Positions 7,601-15,605 of a stretch of 32,158 bases of DNA are shown one piece after another. This DNA is from CAZZEX01 sp964653285 (GTDB taxonomy: Bacteria > Chloroflexota > Anaerolineae > B4-G1): contig CAZZEX010000055.1 in assembly GCA_964653285.1 (NCBI GenBank), positions 1-32,158 on the forward strand. The letters are read 5' to 3'. A program made the position numbers and the translations under genes. Under the pieces are notes generated by a model that was not told where the DNA came from, searched no databases, and saw nothing but the letters and a program-made list of their open reading frames with translations. Each line of letters begins with the position of its first letter. The stretch's first letter is position 1.

Positions 7601-8065
7601 GTGGCCTTGCTCCAGACCGTCCTGCTGTCACGGATCAGTCTCTGGGGAGCGCGGCCTGATCTGATGTTGCTGGTCGTGCTGGCCTGGACCGTAGTGCGTG
7701 GCGTGGACGAGGGGCTGGTGTGGGGTTTTGTCGGCGGGCTGGTCGTTGACCTGCTCTCCGGGGGGCCGCTGGGCGCAACCATGCTGGCCCTGTTGGCGGC
7801 GGCGTTCCTGGCCGGGCAGCCGTGGGGAGGAGGTATCGGTTCGCCAGTGGTACGGTTGTTGCTCCTGGCGTTTCTCGGCGTCGTGGTCTACCACCTGGTC
7901 TTGCTGATTGTTCTGGCCTGGACGGGGCATGCGGTGGATTGGAGATTTGCCCTGCTACGGGTGGCCGGGCCGTCCGCGTTGCTCAACACGCTGTTGTCGC
8001 CGTTCGTCCAGCGGCCGCTAGCATGGCTAGAACGGAAAACCCGGGGGGAGAGGTTCGCGCTGTGA
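7601..8065 (+). CDS. mreD: Rod shape-determining protein MreD
   Basis: MreD is the small polytopic membrane partner of MreC in the elongasome. The 154-residue frame from GTG 7601 has several hydrophobic helices: PDLMLLVVLAWTVVRG, GLVWGFVGGLVVDLLSG, GATMLALLAAAFLAG and LLLLAFLGVVVYHLVLLIVLAW; the segment GFVGGLVVDLLSGGPLGA is characteristic. The start is uncertain. A good ribosome binding site, GGAGGTG at 7554-7560, is 40 bases upstream, and the same frame reads VNLYLTVPLLTS from 7565, a natural-looking start of the first membrane helix, but its first codon is GTT, not a normal initiator. Its stop TGA overlaps the mrdA GTG. Confidence 0.85.
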   Translation: MALLQTVLLSRISLWGARPDLMLLVVLAWTVVRGVDEGLVWGFVGGLVVDLLSGGPLGATMLALLAAAFLAGQPWGGGIGSPVVRLLLLAFLGVVVYHLVLLIVLAWTGHAVDWRFALLRVAGPSALLNTLLSPFVQRPLAWLERKTRGERFAL

Positions 8066-10071
8066 CACTGCACGAAGCACCGCAGCAGCAGGCTGCCCAG
8101 AGTCGTTGGCAGGCGCGTTGGGCGGCAATCAGGGGGGCACCCCGGATCGTCACGTTGGGCTTGTTGATCCTGGGCGTCTTTGGGGTTTTCAGCCTGCGGT
8201 TGTGGAACCTGCAGTTTGTGCAGGGTGCACACTACCGTGAGCGGGCGAGTCGGCAGAGTACGCGGCCTGTCATCATCCCTGCTGCTCGGGGCATCATCTA
8301 CGACTGTGATGGTACGCCCCTGGTGCGCAACGTCCCCAGTTTCGACGTCACGATCGTCCCTGCCTACCTGCCCGATGACGAGGATGAGGCAGAGGATGTG
8401 CTCATCCGCCTGGCTGTGCTGCTCGGTATGCCCTATACCACGGCCGGCGCGCAAGGAAATGAAGACGAGCGACAGCCTGGCCTGCGCGATATGGTGGAGG
8501 CAGTGCCTTACTCGGCCCGCTATCGCTCGTTTGTGGTCAAGCCGGGGGTAGACCGGGATACAGCATTGCTGGTGGCACAGCAGGCTCTCCTCCTGCCCAG
8601 CGTTTCGATCCAGGTGGAGTCGGTGCGTGATTACCCTTATGGCCCGCTGGTGTCGCAGGTGCTGGGATACCTGTCGCCTATTCCCGAGGGAAGCGAGGAG
8701 GAGTACATTGAGCAAGGCTATGATCCGGCTACGGATCGCGTCGGTGTTGCCGGTGTTGAGGTAACTTACGAGGACATGTTGCGGGGGAAGAAGGGCCGGC
8801 AGATTGTCGAGGAGGATGTGATCGGTCGGGTGATCCGCGTGGTTGAGGAGCAGGCCGCGCCTGTGCCTGGCGACAACGTTTATCTGACGCTTGATCTCGA
8901 CTTGCAGCAGTTCGTCGAGGGGGCGTTGATCCGTGGAATGACGGAGCCGGACGTGAACTCGCCGCGCGGGGTGGCGATCGTGATGAACCCGCAGACGGGC
9001 GAGATTCTGGCATTGGTCAGTTTGCCGACTTATGATGACAACCTCTTCTCTCGGGGCATCTCAGTGCGCGATTGGCAGCGCATAAGGGATGACCTCCACC
9101 GACCACTGCTCAACCACGCCATCTCAGATGGCCTGCCGCCTGGATCGACGTTCAAGATCGTGTTGGCCGCCGGCGCTCTCCAGGAGGGTGTGTTGACGCC
9201 ACGCACGCGCCTTGCCTGCCCTGGCAGGATCGTCGTGCCCAACAAGTACTATCCCAACGACCCCGGCCGTGTGCAGCCTTTTTACTGCTGGAACCGGGGC
9301 GGACACGGCTGGCTGGACGTGGTGGGTGGTATTGCCCATTCGTGCGACATTTTCTTCTACAAGGTTGGCGGTGGCTTCGAGGAGACCCACTTCAAGGGGC
9401 TGGGGGTAAGCCGCATTGCTCGATATGCTGAATTGTTTGGCTTCGGGGAGCCGACCAGGGTGGAGTTGCCAGCCGAAATCGGCGGCCTGGTGCCTACATC
9501 GAGCTGGAAGCGGCTCACAATCGGCGAGAGCTGGTCTACCGGCGATACCTATAACCTGTCCATCGGGCAGGGTTATCTTTCCGTGACGCCGCTACAAATG
9601 CTCAACGCCGTCAACGTCGTCGCCAATGGCGGCACGCTCTATCGTCCGCGCATCGTCCACCACGTCATAGATGCCCAGGGAAACGTGATCCAGCCTTTCG
9701 AGCCGGAGATTATCCGCACGCTGCCTATCAGTTCGGAGCACTGGTCGCTGGTCCAACAGGGAATGGAAGGGGCAGTAGCCTACGGCACAGCGCCCCGCGC
9801 GCGGATCGAGGGGCTGCGCGTAGCCGGCAAGACCGGCACGGCCCAGTACTGCGACGATATTGCGCGGGAAGAGGGTATCTGTGGCGAGGGATTAGAGCTG
9901 CCCACCCACGCCTGGTTCGCCGCCTATGCACCGGTGGAAGAGCCAGAAGTCTCCGTCATCGTCTTCTTGTACAACGGAGGCGAAGGCTCGGTGACGGCGG
10001 TGCCGGTGGCCCGCGACATTCTGGAGTATTATTTCGACCGCCACGAGGAGGGGGATGAGGCTACGTCCTGA
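8062..10071 (+). CDS. mrdA: Penicillin-binding protein 2 (elongasome transpeptidase)
   Basis: A class B penicillin-binding protein that cross-links new peptidoglycan along the side wall with RodA. I chose GTG 8062, which overlaps the mreD stop as GTGA and follows GGGGAGAGG; ATG 8023 is possible, while the longer open frame to 7822 lies inside mreD. The 669 residues have one N-terminal membrane helix (IVTLGLLILGVFGVFSLRLW), the pedestal/dimerisation region with RGIIYDCDGTPL, and the transpeptidase domain. Catalytic motifs are S362-T-F-K365 in PPGSTFK, S427-C-D (the SxD form usual for PBP2) and K590-T-G in AGKTGTAQ. The 3' end overlaps the DUF2723 gene by 17 bases. Confidence 0.95.
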   Translation: MTLHEAPQQQAAQSRWQARWAAIRGAPRIVTLGLLILGVFGVFSLRLWNLQFVQGAHYRERASRQSTRPVIIPAARGIIYDCDGTPLVRNVPSFDVTIVPAYLPDDEDEAEDVLIRLAVLLGMPYTTAGAQGNEDERQPGLRDMVEAVPYSARYRSFVVKPGVDRDTALLVAQQALLLPSVSIQVESVRDYPYGPLVSQVLGYLSPIPEGSEEEYIEQGYDPATDRVGVAGVEVTYEDMLRGKKGRQIVEEDVIGRVIRVVEEQAAPVPGDNVYLTLDLDLQQFVEGALIRGMTEPDVNSPRGVAIVMNPQTGEILALVSLPTYDDNLFSRGISVRDWQRIRDDLHRPLLNHAISDGLPPGSTFKIVLAAGALQEGVLTPRTRLACPGRIVVPNKYYPNDPGRVQPFYCWNRGGHGWLDVVGGIAHSCDIFFYKVGGGFEETHFKGLGVSRIARYAELFGFGEPTRVELPAEIGGLVPTSSWKRLTIGESWSTGDTYNLSIGQGYLSVTPLQMLNAVNVVANGGTLYRPRIVHHVIDAQGNVIQPFEPEIIRTLPISSEHWSLVQQGMEGAVAYGTAPRARIEGLRVAGKTGTAQYCDDIAREEGICGEGLELPTHAWFAAYAPVEEPEVSVIVFLYNGGEGSVTAVPVARDILEYYFDRHEEGDEATS

Positions 10072-13000
10072 CGACTTGTTGCGTGTGGCGGGGGTCGGCG
10101 GGGCGGGTGCGATTTGGGGGCTGGGTCTGGCCCGCCTGGTGGCAGAAGCGGGTTTCTGTACCCCGCTCTATGGCTCTCTTCTGGCCGTGGCCGGGGTAGC
10201 CATCGTCTGTAGTACCATCGCTCTCACCCTGTGGTGGTGCATCGGCCTTCCTGCTTCTTGCTTCCTGTTTCCTGCTTCTTTTTCCCTCCTCTACGTCGCA
10301 GGTGTCGTCTCGCATCCTCTGGCAGGCTGCGTGTTGCTGGTCGGCGGGGCCGTGCTGGCGCTGTTGGTGGCGGGGGGAGACCGGGTGCGTTGGATGCCGC
10401 CCACTGTCCTGGGCTTGGCGGTGTTTGGGCTCTACCTGCGCACGCTGCTGCCCTCCGTCGGCCAGGCTGACACTTTCGAATTCCAGGTCGTCGTCCCGTT
10501 GCTGCGGGTGGCGCACCCGACCGGCTACCCGCTCTACGTCCTGCTGGGCAAGTTGTTCACGCTGCTGCCGCTGGGCCCTGCTCTGAGCGGAGCCGAAGGG
10601 AATGTGGCCTGGCGCGTGAATCTGGCTTCGGCCGTCTTCGCCACCGCAGCAGTGCTGGTGCTTTACGCCCTCCTGCTGCGTCTGACTGCACAGTGGCTAC
10701 CGGCCTTTCTGGCCGCGCTGGCCTTTGCCTTTTCCTCTACCTTCTGGTCCCAGGCGATCATCGCTGAAGTCTACACACTGCATAACTTGCTCGTGGTGAT
10801 CATCCTGTGGTTCCTGCTCGACATACCCCCACACACTCTCACACTCCCACACTCCCACCCCCCACCACTCCCTCCAGCGCGTCGCTACCAGTTGGTGTTC
10901 TTTCTGGTCGGCCTGAGCCTCACCAATCACCTGACGACGGCACTGCTGCTGCCTGCCGTAGCGCTGGCCCTGCTTTGGGATCGGCCCCGGCTGCGGCCTA
11001 AGGATTGGCTGGTTGCGGGGGGATTGTTGCTCCTGGGCCTGTCGCTCTACTTGTTCATCCCCCTGCGCTGGCCGGCGCTGAATCGCGGTGAGTGGATGAC
11101 GGTGCACGAATTCATCTCCTACGTCACCGGCGGCCAATTCCACGGAGCGCTGAGGCTCAATGGCTGGCGCGACCCCGTCCGCTGGGGTATCGTCGGGCGG
11201 CTGTTGCGCGAGCCCTTCGGCTGGATCGGGCTGGGGCTGGCGGCGGTGGGCGTGGTGGGGCTGGCTTCCTGCCTCCGGCGGGCGCTGGCGCTGACCGGCG
11301 TGACCTTCCTGGCCTTTGTCCTCTACGGACTCGACTACTATGTCCCTGATATTTCTGTCTTCTTACTCCCAGCCCACCTGATCCTTGCGATCTGGATCGG
11401 CGCCGGCCTCTCCTTCCTCATTGATCTTCTCTCAACTCTTGCGAAGGTTAAGTGGCGGCCTTCAGGCCAGAAGCGCCTTCGTTCGCCGGGAATCGCCCCT
11501 TTGCCAGGGTCATTCGCAACCTTCGCCAGGGTGGCTAAGTGTCTGTCATTGTTCATTGGTTCATTGTTCATTGTTCATTGCCTCAGTCGCATCTGGCTAA
11601 ATTTCCCACTTGTGGATCAGAGCCACAACCAGGGTGGCTATGCCTGGGGCCAATACGTGTTGAGCCTCCCGCTCGCGCCGGGTAGCGCGGTGCTGGCCGA
11701 TGCGGAGAAGTTCGCCCCGCTGTACTATTTGCAACAGATCGAGAGGGTGCGGCCGGACCTCGACCTGCTGTTGCTGGGCAGCGAGGAACTTTACCAGGCG
11801 GAACTGGCAGCACGCCTGGCAATGGGGCCGACGGTCTATCTGGCACGCTACCTGCCGAACCTGGAGGGGCTATACCTGCGCTCGTTGGGGCCACTGGTGG
11901 AGGTGGGAAATCCGGTTTTTGCTGAAAACCTGGTTTCTGATGAGGTGGGTGTGAGTTTTGGGGAGGAGATCCGGCTACTGGATGCTAAAGTGAGCGTTGA
12001 CCCGCTGGGGCGAGCGTTGTACCACCTGACGCTCTACTGGCGGGCCGAGACACGCGTGAGCGGCGATTTCGTCGTCCGGTTGCGACTGGTGGGTGCCGAA
12101 GGCCAGGTGTGTTGGGAGAGTGATGGGGCATGGCCGGTGGGCGGGCTGTATCCGACCAATGCCTGGCCCGTGGGCGTGGTGGTATCCGATTACCACGAAG
12201 TGTCACTCCCCCCCTGGTTGTCACGTGGGGCATACAGGCTTGAGGTGGGGCTGTTCCCTCCCTTTGGCGATACGGGTCTGGAGGTGGACGACGGAACGAC
12301 GGCGTGGCTGCTCCTGAGCACGTTGGAGGTTGCCCCACCGTCTGGCCCCCTGCCTTCTCTGCCCTACGAGCGGCGCTATGGCTTCGCTGGCGGTGCGTGG
12401 TTGACGGGCTACGACCTGGCCGGTGAGGCTCCTGTCGGCGTGCCGTTTGTGATTGACCTCTCCTGGCATGGGGTCGGAACGCGCGAGGAGGTGTGTCTGG
12501 CCTGGGTGGATACCCACGGACAGGAGGTCGCCGTGGTCGCATCTCCCCTCGCCGCCGGGGCGCGGCGTAGCCGCCACGTCATCGCTGCACCTCAGAACCC
12601 CGGCGACTACACATTGCGCGTGGGTCTGGTGGGTGAGGCTGCGCGCTGTGGCTGGCTGGCTCTGCCGACCGGTAGGTGTCCGCTTGCTACAGTCCAGGTG
12701 GTACCGGCGCAGGAGGGATTGGCGAACTTTGCAGACCTGGTGTTCCTGCTGGACGCTGACGTCTCCAGCCGTTTTCAAGGTCAAGCCAGCGCACGGCCGG
12801 GCGAGACTGTTTCCGTGGTCCTGCGGTGGCGGGCCCTGCGCGTGATGGATGAGGACTACACTGTCTTCGTCCACCTGGTAGGTCCCGATGGACGGCTGCA
12901 CGGGCAGGTTGATATGTGGCCGGTGCAGGGGAGTCATCCCACCAGTCGGTGGATACCTGGCGAGGAACTGAGCGACCCCTACGAGGTGCGCTTGGACCCC

Positions 13001-13138
13001 GATGCCCCGCCTGGTCACTACCGGATCGAGGTCGGCTGGTACCTGCTGGCGACAATGCAGCGTTTGCTTGTTGTGGATGCAGATGGGCATCCGATTGGCG
13101 ATTTCTTCGTCGTAGGGGAGTTCGACGTTAGTGACTGA
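10055..13138 (+). CDS. DUF2723 membrane protein with three C-terminal beta-sandwich repeats
   Basis: A 1027-residue polytopic membrane protein. The N-terminal half has many hydrophobic helices and the DUF2723 signature: DTFEFQVVVPLLRVAHPTGYPLYVLLGKLF in two parts, RVNLASAVFATAAVL, FWSQAIIAEVYTLHN and GLSLTNHLTTALLLPA. DUF2723 proteins resemble GT-C glycosyltransferases, with unproven substrates. From about residue 630 it has three related extracellular beta-sandwich modules, each with pattern YTVFVHLVGPDG ... PTSRWIPGEELSD ... YRIEVG. Ribosome binding site GGAGGGGG precedes ATG 10055. The N-terminal half has taken several in-frame repeat inserts: 7-bp units (10248-10282), the 19-bp element (10583-10600), 8-bp units (10833-10860), and a palindromic segment plus 7-bp units (11441-11580). 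It separates mrdA from minC and ends at a strong terminator. Confidence 0.8.
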   Translation: MRLRPDDLLRVAGVGGAGAIWGLGLARLVAEAGFCTPLYGSLLAVAGVAIVCSTIALTLWWCIGLPASCFLFPASFSLLYVAGVVSHPLAGCVLLVGGAVLALLVAGGDRVRWMPPTVLGLAVFGLYLRTLLPSVGQADTFEFQVVVPLLRVAHPTGYPLYVLLGKLFTLLPLGPALSGAEGNVAWRVNLASAVFATAAVLVLYALLLRLTAQWLPAFLAALAFAFSSTFWSQAIIAEVYTLHNLLVVIILWFLLDIPPHTLTLPHSHPPPLPPARRYQLVFFLVGLSLTNHLTTALLLPAVALALLWDRPRLRPKDWLVAGGLLLLGLSLYLFIPLRWPALNRGEWMTVHEFISYVTGGQFHGALRLNGWRDPVRWGIVGRLLREPFGWIGLGLAAVGVVGLASCLRRALALTGVTFLAFVLYGLDYYVPDISVFLLPAHLILAIWIGAGLSFLIDLLSTLAKVKWRPSGQKRLRSPGIAPLPGSFATFARVAKCLSLFIGSLFIVHCLSRIWLNFPLVDQSHNQGGYAWGQYVLSLPLAPGSAVLADAEKFAPLYYLQQIERVRPDLDLLLLGSEELYQAELAARLAMGPTVYLARYLPNLEGLYLRSLGPLVEVGNPVFAENLVSDEVGVSFGEEIRLLDAKVSVDPLGRALYHLTLYWRAETRVSGDFVVRLRLVGAEGQVCWESDGAWPVGGLYPTNAWPVGVVVSDYHEVSLPPWLSRGAYRLEVGLFPPFGDTGLEVDDGTTAWLLLSTLEVAPPSGPLPSLPYERRYGFAGGAWLTGYDLAGEAPVGVPFVIDLSWHGVGTREEVCLAWVDTHGQEVAVVASPLAAGARRSRHVIAAPQNPGDYTLRVGLVGEAARCGWLALPTGRCPLATVQVVPAQEGLANFADLVFLLDADVSSRFQGQASARPGETVSVVLRWRALRVMDEDYTVFVHLVGPDGRLHGQVDMWPVQGSHPTSRWIPGEELSDPYEVRLDPDAPPGHYRIEVGWYLLATMQRLLVVDADGHPIGDFFVVGEFDVSD
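10248..10282 (+). repeat. 7-bp tandem repeat inside the DUF2723 gene
   Basis: Five units (TTCCTGC, TTCTTGC, TTCCTGT, TTCCTGC, TTCTTTT) encode FLFPASF-like hydrophobic sequence in frame, so the insert sits harmlessly in a membrane helix or loop. Confidence 0.8.
10583..10600 (+). repeat. 19-bp-family element inside the DUF2723 gene
   Basis: CTGAGCGGAGCCGAAGGG occurs in frame, adding PALSGAEG between LFTLLPLG and NVAWRVNL, two blocks normally adjacent in DUF2723 proteins. The added segment is about 24 bases, so the frame is kept. Confidence 0.75.
10833..10860 (+). repeat. 8-bp tandem repeat inside the DUF2723 gene
   Basis: Units ACACTCTC, ACACTCCC, ACACTCCC and ACCCCCC encode a His/Pro-rich loop (HTLTLPHSHPPPLPP) between two membrane helices, in frame. 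Confidence 0.75.
11441..11580 (+). repeat. Palindromic insert and 7-bp repeats inside the DUF2723 gene
   Basis: GCGAAGGTT at 11441-11449 and AACCTTCGC at 11518-11526 form an inverted repeat enclosing smaller hairpins (GGCC-TTCA-GGCC). TAAGTG occurs just inside the left arm and again just outside the right arm. From 11546 five TCATTGT-type units follow. All of it is read through as a basic, then hydrophobic, stretch. Confidence 0.65.
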
Positions 13139-13157
13139 GATTGGTTCTGGTGGGCGG

Positions 13158-13179
13158 CCGGGTGATGCACCCGGTTTTT
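13158..13179 (+). terminator. Rho-independent terminator after the DUF2723 gene
   Basis: CCGGGTG (13158-13164), loop ATG, CACCCGG (13168-13174) is a perfect 7-bp GC-rich stem followed by TTTTT. It lies 20 bases after the DUF2723 stop, so the shape-gene transcription unit probably ends here and the min genes need their own promoter. Confidence 0.85.
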
Positions 13180-13195
13180 GCGATTCTGTGTCCTG

Positions 13196-13204
13196 TGATA
13201 TAAT
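13196..13204 (+). promoter_or_regulatory. Possible extended -10 promoter for minCDE-rodA
   Basis: TG-A-TATAAT at 13196-13204 is a TGn-extended -10 just after the terminator. There is no convincing -35. A second TATAAT at 13306-13311 is also possible. The first is the better candidate, but it lies almost 600 bases ahead of minC, with repeats between. Confidence 0.4.
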
Positions 13205-13318
13205 CTGTTAGTTCGGGAAGATTTCTGAAGTTAGGCGGGCGGAAGGCGTCAGAACTGTAACGTCTCCGTAATGATTCTGACCCCCTAATCATCCTATTCT
13301 TGGGCTATAATTGGTACT

Positions 13319-13348
13319 TGAGGAGTAACTACCTGAGGAGTAACTACC
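13319..13348. repeat. 15-bp direct tandem repeat
   Basis: TGAGGAGTAACTACC is present twice head to tail, at 13319-13333 and 13334-13348, just ahead of the larger tandem element. Confidence 0.85.
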
Positions 13349-13355
13349 CAGCCTT

Positions 13356-13579
13356 CGTCATTCTGAGCGACCGAAGGGAGCGAAGAATCTCTGTTTCGGT
13401 AGCACCATGCGAGATTCCTCGTCGCTACGCTCCTCGGGATGACGGATTCGAGAGTTTACGACTCAGCCCTCGTCATTCTGAGCGACCGAAGGGAGCGAAG
13501 AATCTCTGTTTCGGTAGCACCATGCGAGATTCCTCGTCGCTACGCTCCTCGGGATGACGAATTCGAGAGTTTACGACTC
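13356..13579. repeat. REP-like inverted-repeat element in tandem duplicate (115-bp period)
   Basis: 13356-13464 is repeated at 13471-13579 with a single mismatch (G13445/A13560). Each copy starts CGTCATTCTGAGCG and ends near GGGATGACG, so each is itself an imperfect inverted repeat with arms of about 35 bases and a short centre around GGTAGCACC. The spacer 13139-13795 holds these repeats, the terminator and a further GC-rich hairpin (GCGGGGT/ACCCCGC near 13640-13680), but no gene I can support. An open frame across the repeats is accidental. Confidence 0.85.
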
Positions 13580-13795
13580 CTACGCCTGGGTTAGTGCAAA
13601 GAGGGTGAGAAGTTCCTTGAGGAAACTGCGTCTTCGGGGTTTCGCGGGGTAGGTCACGCCCGCTCAGAGCACCCCGCAGAATCCCAGGGAGCCAGAAAAC
13701 TCCGCGTAGGGATGGCTCTCTTGAGCCCGATTTCGGCTAGGGCCGTTGGGTATGTTGGTGCTGATCGTATTATCGGGGTGTCGGAGGGAGAACGC

Positions 13796-14494
13796 ATGGG
13801 CCTGGATGCGATCACCATCAAGGGCATCCGGCAGGGGCTGCTCGTCACGCTGGGGGAGGGGGATTGGAGTGCTGAACTGCGCGCGTTGGAGGCACGTATC
13901 GGCGCGAGTCCTTCTTTCTTTCGCGGTGGCCGTATTGCCCTTGACGTCGGGTCGCGGGGATTGAGTCGCTTCGAGATTGAAGAGGCGCGTGTGCTGTTGG
14001 CCCGTCATCAGGTCGAGTTGTGGGCAGTGGCCAGCACGAACCCGGTCACGGAGGTAGCCGTGCAGGAATTGGGGTTGGTCGTTTTCATTGAGGCGAACCT
14101 CGGCCTGCCCCACCCAAGCGCGTCAGAAGCCGCACCTGAGGAGGGCGAGGAACTCTCTGTCGAGGGGCTGGTTGTGCGGCGCACGCTTCGTTCTGGCCAG
14201 AGCCTGCGTCACCCGAGCCATGTCGTGGTCATCGGTGACGTCAACCCTGGGGCGGAGGTGGTGGCCGGTGGTGACATCGTGGTGTGGGGCCGGGTGCGCG
14301 GGTTGGTGCACGCCGGGGCATTGGGGGATGAGGGGGCTGTGATCTGTGCTCTCGACCTGGCTCCCACGCAACTCCGCATCGCTGGTTACATCGCTCGCTC
14401 CCCGGAGGAGCAACGGCGCAAGCCTGTGCCGGAGATGGCCGCGGTGCGCGGAGGACGGATTGTGGCCGTGCCTTGGCACGGTGGTGCACAGTAG
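13796..14494 (+). CDS. minC: Septum site-determining protein MinC
   Basis: MinC is the division inhibitor that, recruited to the membrane by MinD, prevents FtsZ ring assembly near the poles. The start is ATG 13796 (MGLDAITIKGIRQGLLV), eight bases after GGAGGG; the frame is open upstream to 13712, without an equally good start. The 232 residues have the N-terminal domain (ITIKGIRQGLLVTLGE, FFRGGRIALDVGSRGLS) and the C-terminal beta-helix that binds MinD (VVRRTLRSGQSLRHPSHVV, VNPGAEVVAGGDIVVWGRVRG, GAVICALDLAPTQLRIAGYI in successive segments). It starts the min operon. Confidence 0.93.
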   Translation: MGLDAITIKGIRQGLLVTLGEGDWSAELRALEARIGASPSFFRGGRIALDVGSRGLSRFEIEEARVLLARHQVELWAVASTNPVTEVAVQELGLVVFIEANLGLPHPSASEAAPEEGEELSVEGLVVRRTLRSGQSLRHPSHVVVIGDVNPGAEVVAGGDIVVWGRVRGLVHAGALGDEGAVICALDLAPTQLRIAGYIARSPEEQRRKPVPEMAAVRGGRIVAVPWHGGAQ

Positions 14495-14525
14495 AGACTG
14501 GGGACGGGCGGGGTGAGGAGATTCG

Positions 14526-15329
14526 ATGGCGGCAAGAGTACTTACGGTTACTTCCGGCAAAGGTGGAGTGGGCAAGACCACTCTCGCCGCCAACCTGGCC
14601 GTTGCACTGGCGATGCAGGGACAACGCGCGGTGGTCATTGATGCCGACGTCGGCTTGCGCAACCTGGACGTGACGTTGGGCCTCGAAAACCGCATCGTCT
14701 ACGACCTGGTGGATGTGATCGAGGGACGTTGCCGGTTACGTCAGGCGCTGGTGCGCGATAAGCGACTGTCGGAACTCTTCCTGCTGCCGGCTGCGCAAAC
14801 CCGCGACAAGAGCGCGGTCCGACCTGAGGACATGATGCGCGTCTGCGAGAGCCTGCGGGAGCAGCACGATTTCATCCTGATTGATTCTCCCGCCGGCATC
14901 GAGCAGGGTTTCCGCTACGCCCTCGCTCCAGCCGACGAGATTCTCATCGTCACCAACCCGGAGGTGGCCGCCGTGCGTGACGCCGATCGAGTCATCGGCC
15001 TGATTGAGGCAGAAGAGCAGGGTCCTGCACGGCTGATCATCAACCGGATTGAGCCAGACATGGTGCGGCGCGGTGAGATGCTGAGCATCGCCGACGTCGT
15101 CGAACTTCTGTCCATTGATCTCATCGGCATCGTGCCGGAGGACAAAGCAATCCTGGTCGCCACGAATCGGGGGCAGCCTCTGGCCTTCTCTAGCGATAGT
15201 TCCCTGGCCAGGCGGGCGTTTCATAACATCGCTCGCCGGTTGCGAGGGGAGGATGTGCCGTTCATGACCTTGCGCGAGCCGAGGGTGTGGGAACGATTTT
15301 TTCGTTTCGTGCGCTCTGGGAGAGATTGA
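14526..15329 (+). CDS. minD: Septum site-determining protein MinD
   Basis: MinD is the membrane-bound ATPase that carries MinC and is released by MinE. The 267 residues begin with the deviant Walker A motif SGKGGVGKTT (signature Lys12, catalytic Lys17), followed by VVIDADVGLRNLDVTLGLENR and the Walker B-like FILIDSPAGIEQGF. Further MinD sequence is TNPEVAAVRDADRVIGL. The C-terminus WERFFRFVRSGRD is amphipathic and fits the membrane-targeting helix. GTGAGGAG precedes ATG 14526. The gap to minC is 31 bases and to minE two bases. Confidence 0.97.
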   Translation: MAARVLTVTSGKGGVGKTTLAANLAVALAMQGQRAVVIDADVGLRNLDVTLGLENRIVYDLVDVIEGRCRLRQALVRDKRLSELFLLPAAQTRDKSAVRPEDMMRVCESLREQHDFILIDSPAGIEQGFRYALAPADEILIVTNPEVAAVRDADRVIGLIEAEEQGPARLIINRIEPDMVRRGEMLSIADVVELLSIDLIGIVPEDKAILVATNRGQPLAFSSDSSLARRAFHNIARRLRGEDVPFMTLREPRVWERFFRFVRSGRD

Positions 15330-15331
15330 CT

Positions 15332-15604
15332 ATGAAGTTCTTTGAACGCCTGATGCGCCGTCGTCACGAACCGTCTAGCGGGGAGGTCGCCAAGGAGCGA
15401 TTGCGCCTGGTGCTGGCCCACGATCGGGCCAGCATTTCGCCCGCGCTGTTGGAAACGCTCAAAGACGAAATCGTCACTGTGATTTCACGCCACATCGCCA
15501 TTGACGCCGATGGCGTTCAAGTGACCTTTTCCCAGAGTGCGCGCGAAACGCGCCTGGTCGCTGACATTCCCTTACTGGCCCAGCGCGGGCAGCGCAAGAA
15601 GTAG
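15332..15604 (+). CDS. minE: Cell division topological specificity factor MinE
   Basis: MinE stimulates MinD ATP hydrolysis and drives pole-to-pole redistribution of MinCD. ATG 15332 (MKFFERLMRR, the membrane-binding N-terminus) lies two bases after the minD stop with GGGAGAG upstream; the frame is open earlier but overlaps minD. The 90 residues have AKERLRLVLAHDRASISP (MinD-binding helix region) and the beta-strands VQVTFSQS and TRLVADIPL. The length matches the family. Confidence 0.93.
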   Translation: MKFFERLMRRRHEPSSGEVAKERLRLVLAHDRASISPALLETLKDEIVTVISRHIAIDADGVQVTFSQSARETRLVADIPLLAQRGQRKK

Positions 15605-15605
15605 G

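Noticed and set aside
7822..8061. N-terminal extension of mrdA
   Set aside because: It lies within mreD and is Gly/Arg/Pro-rich; the PBP2 sequence proper and a good ribosome binding site fit GTG 8062.
13300..13557. Open frame across the tandem repeat before minC
   Set aside because: Its translation simply repeats with the DNA element; no start signal or family.
13356..13579. CRISPR array
   Set aside because: Only two long, adjacent copies without spacers, and no cas genes.
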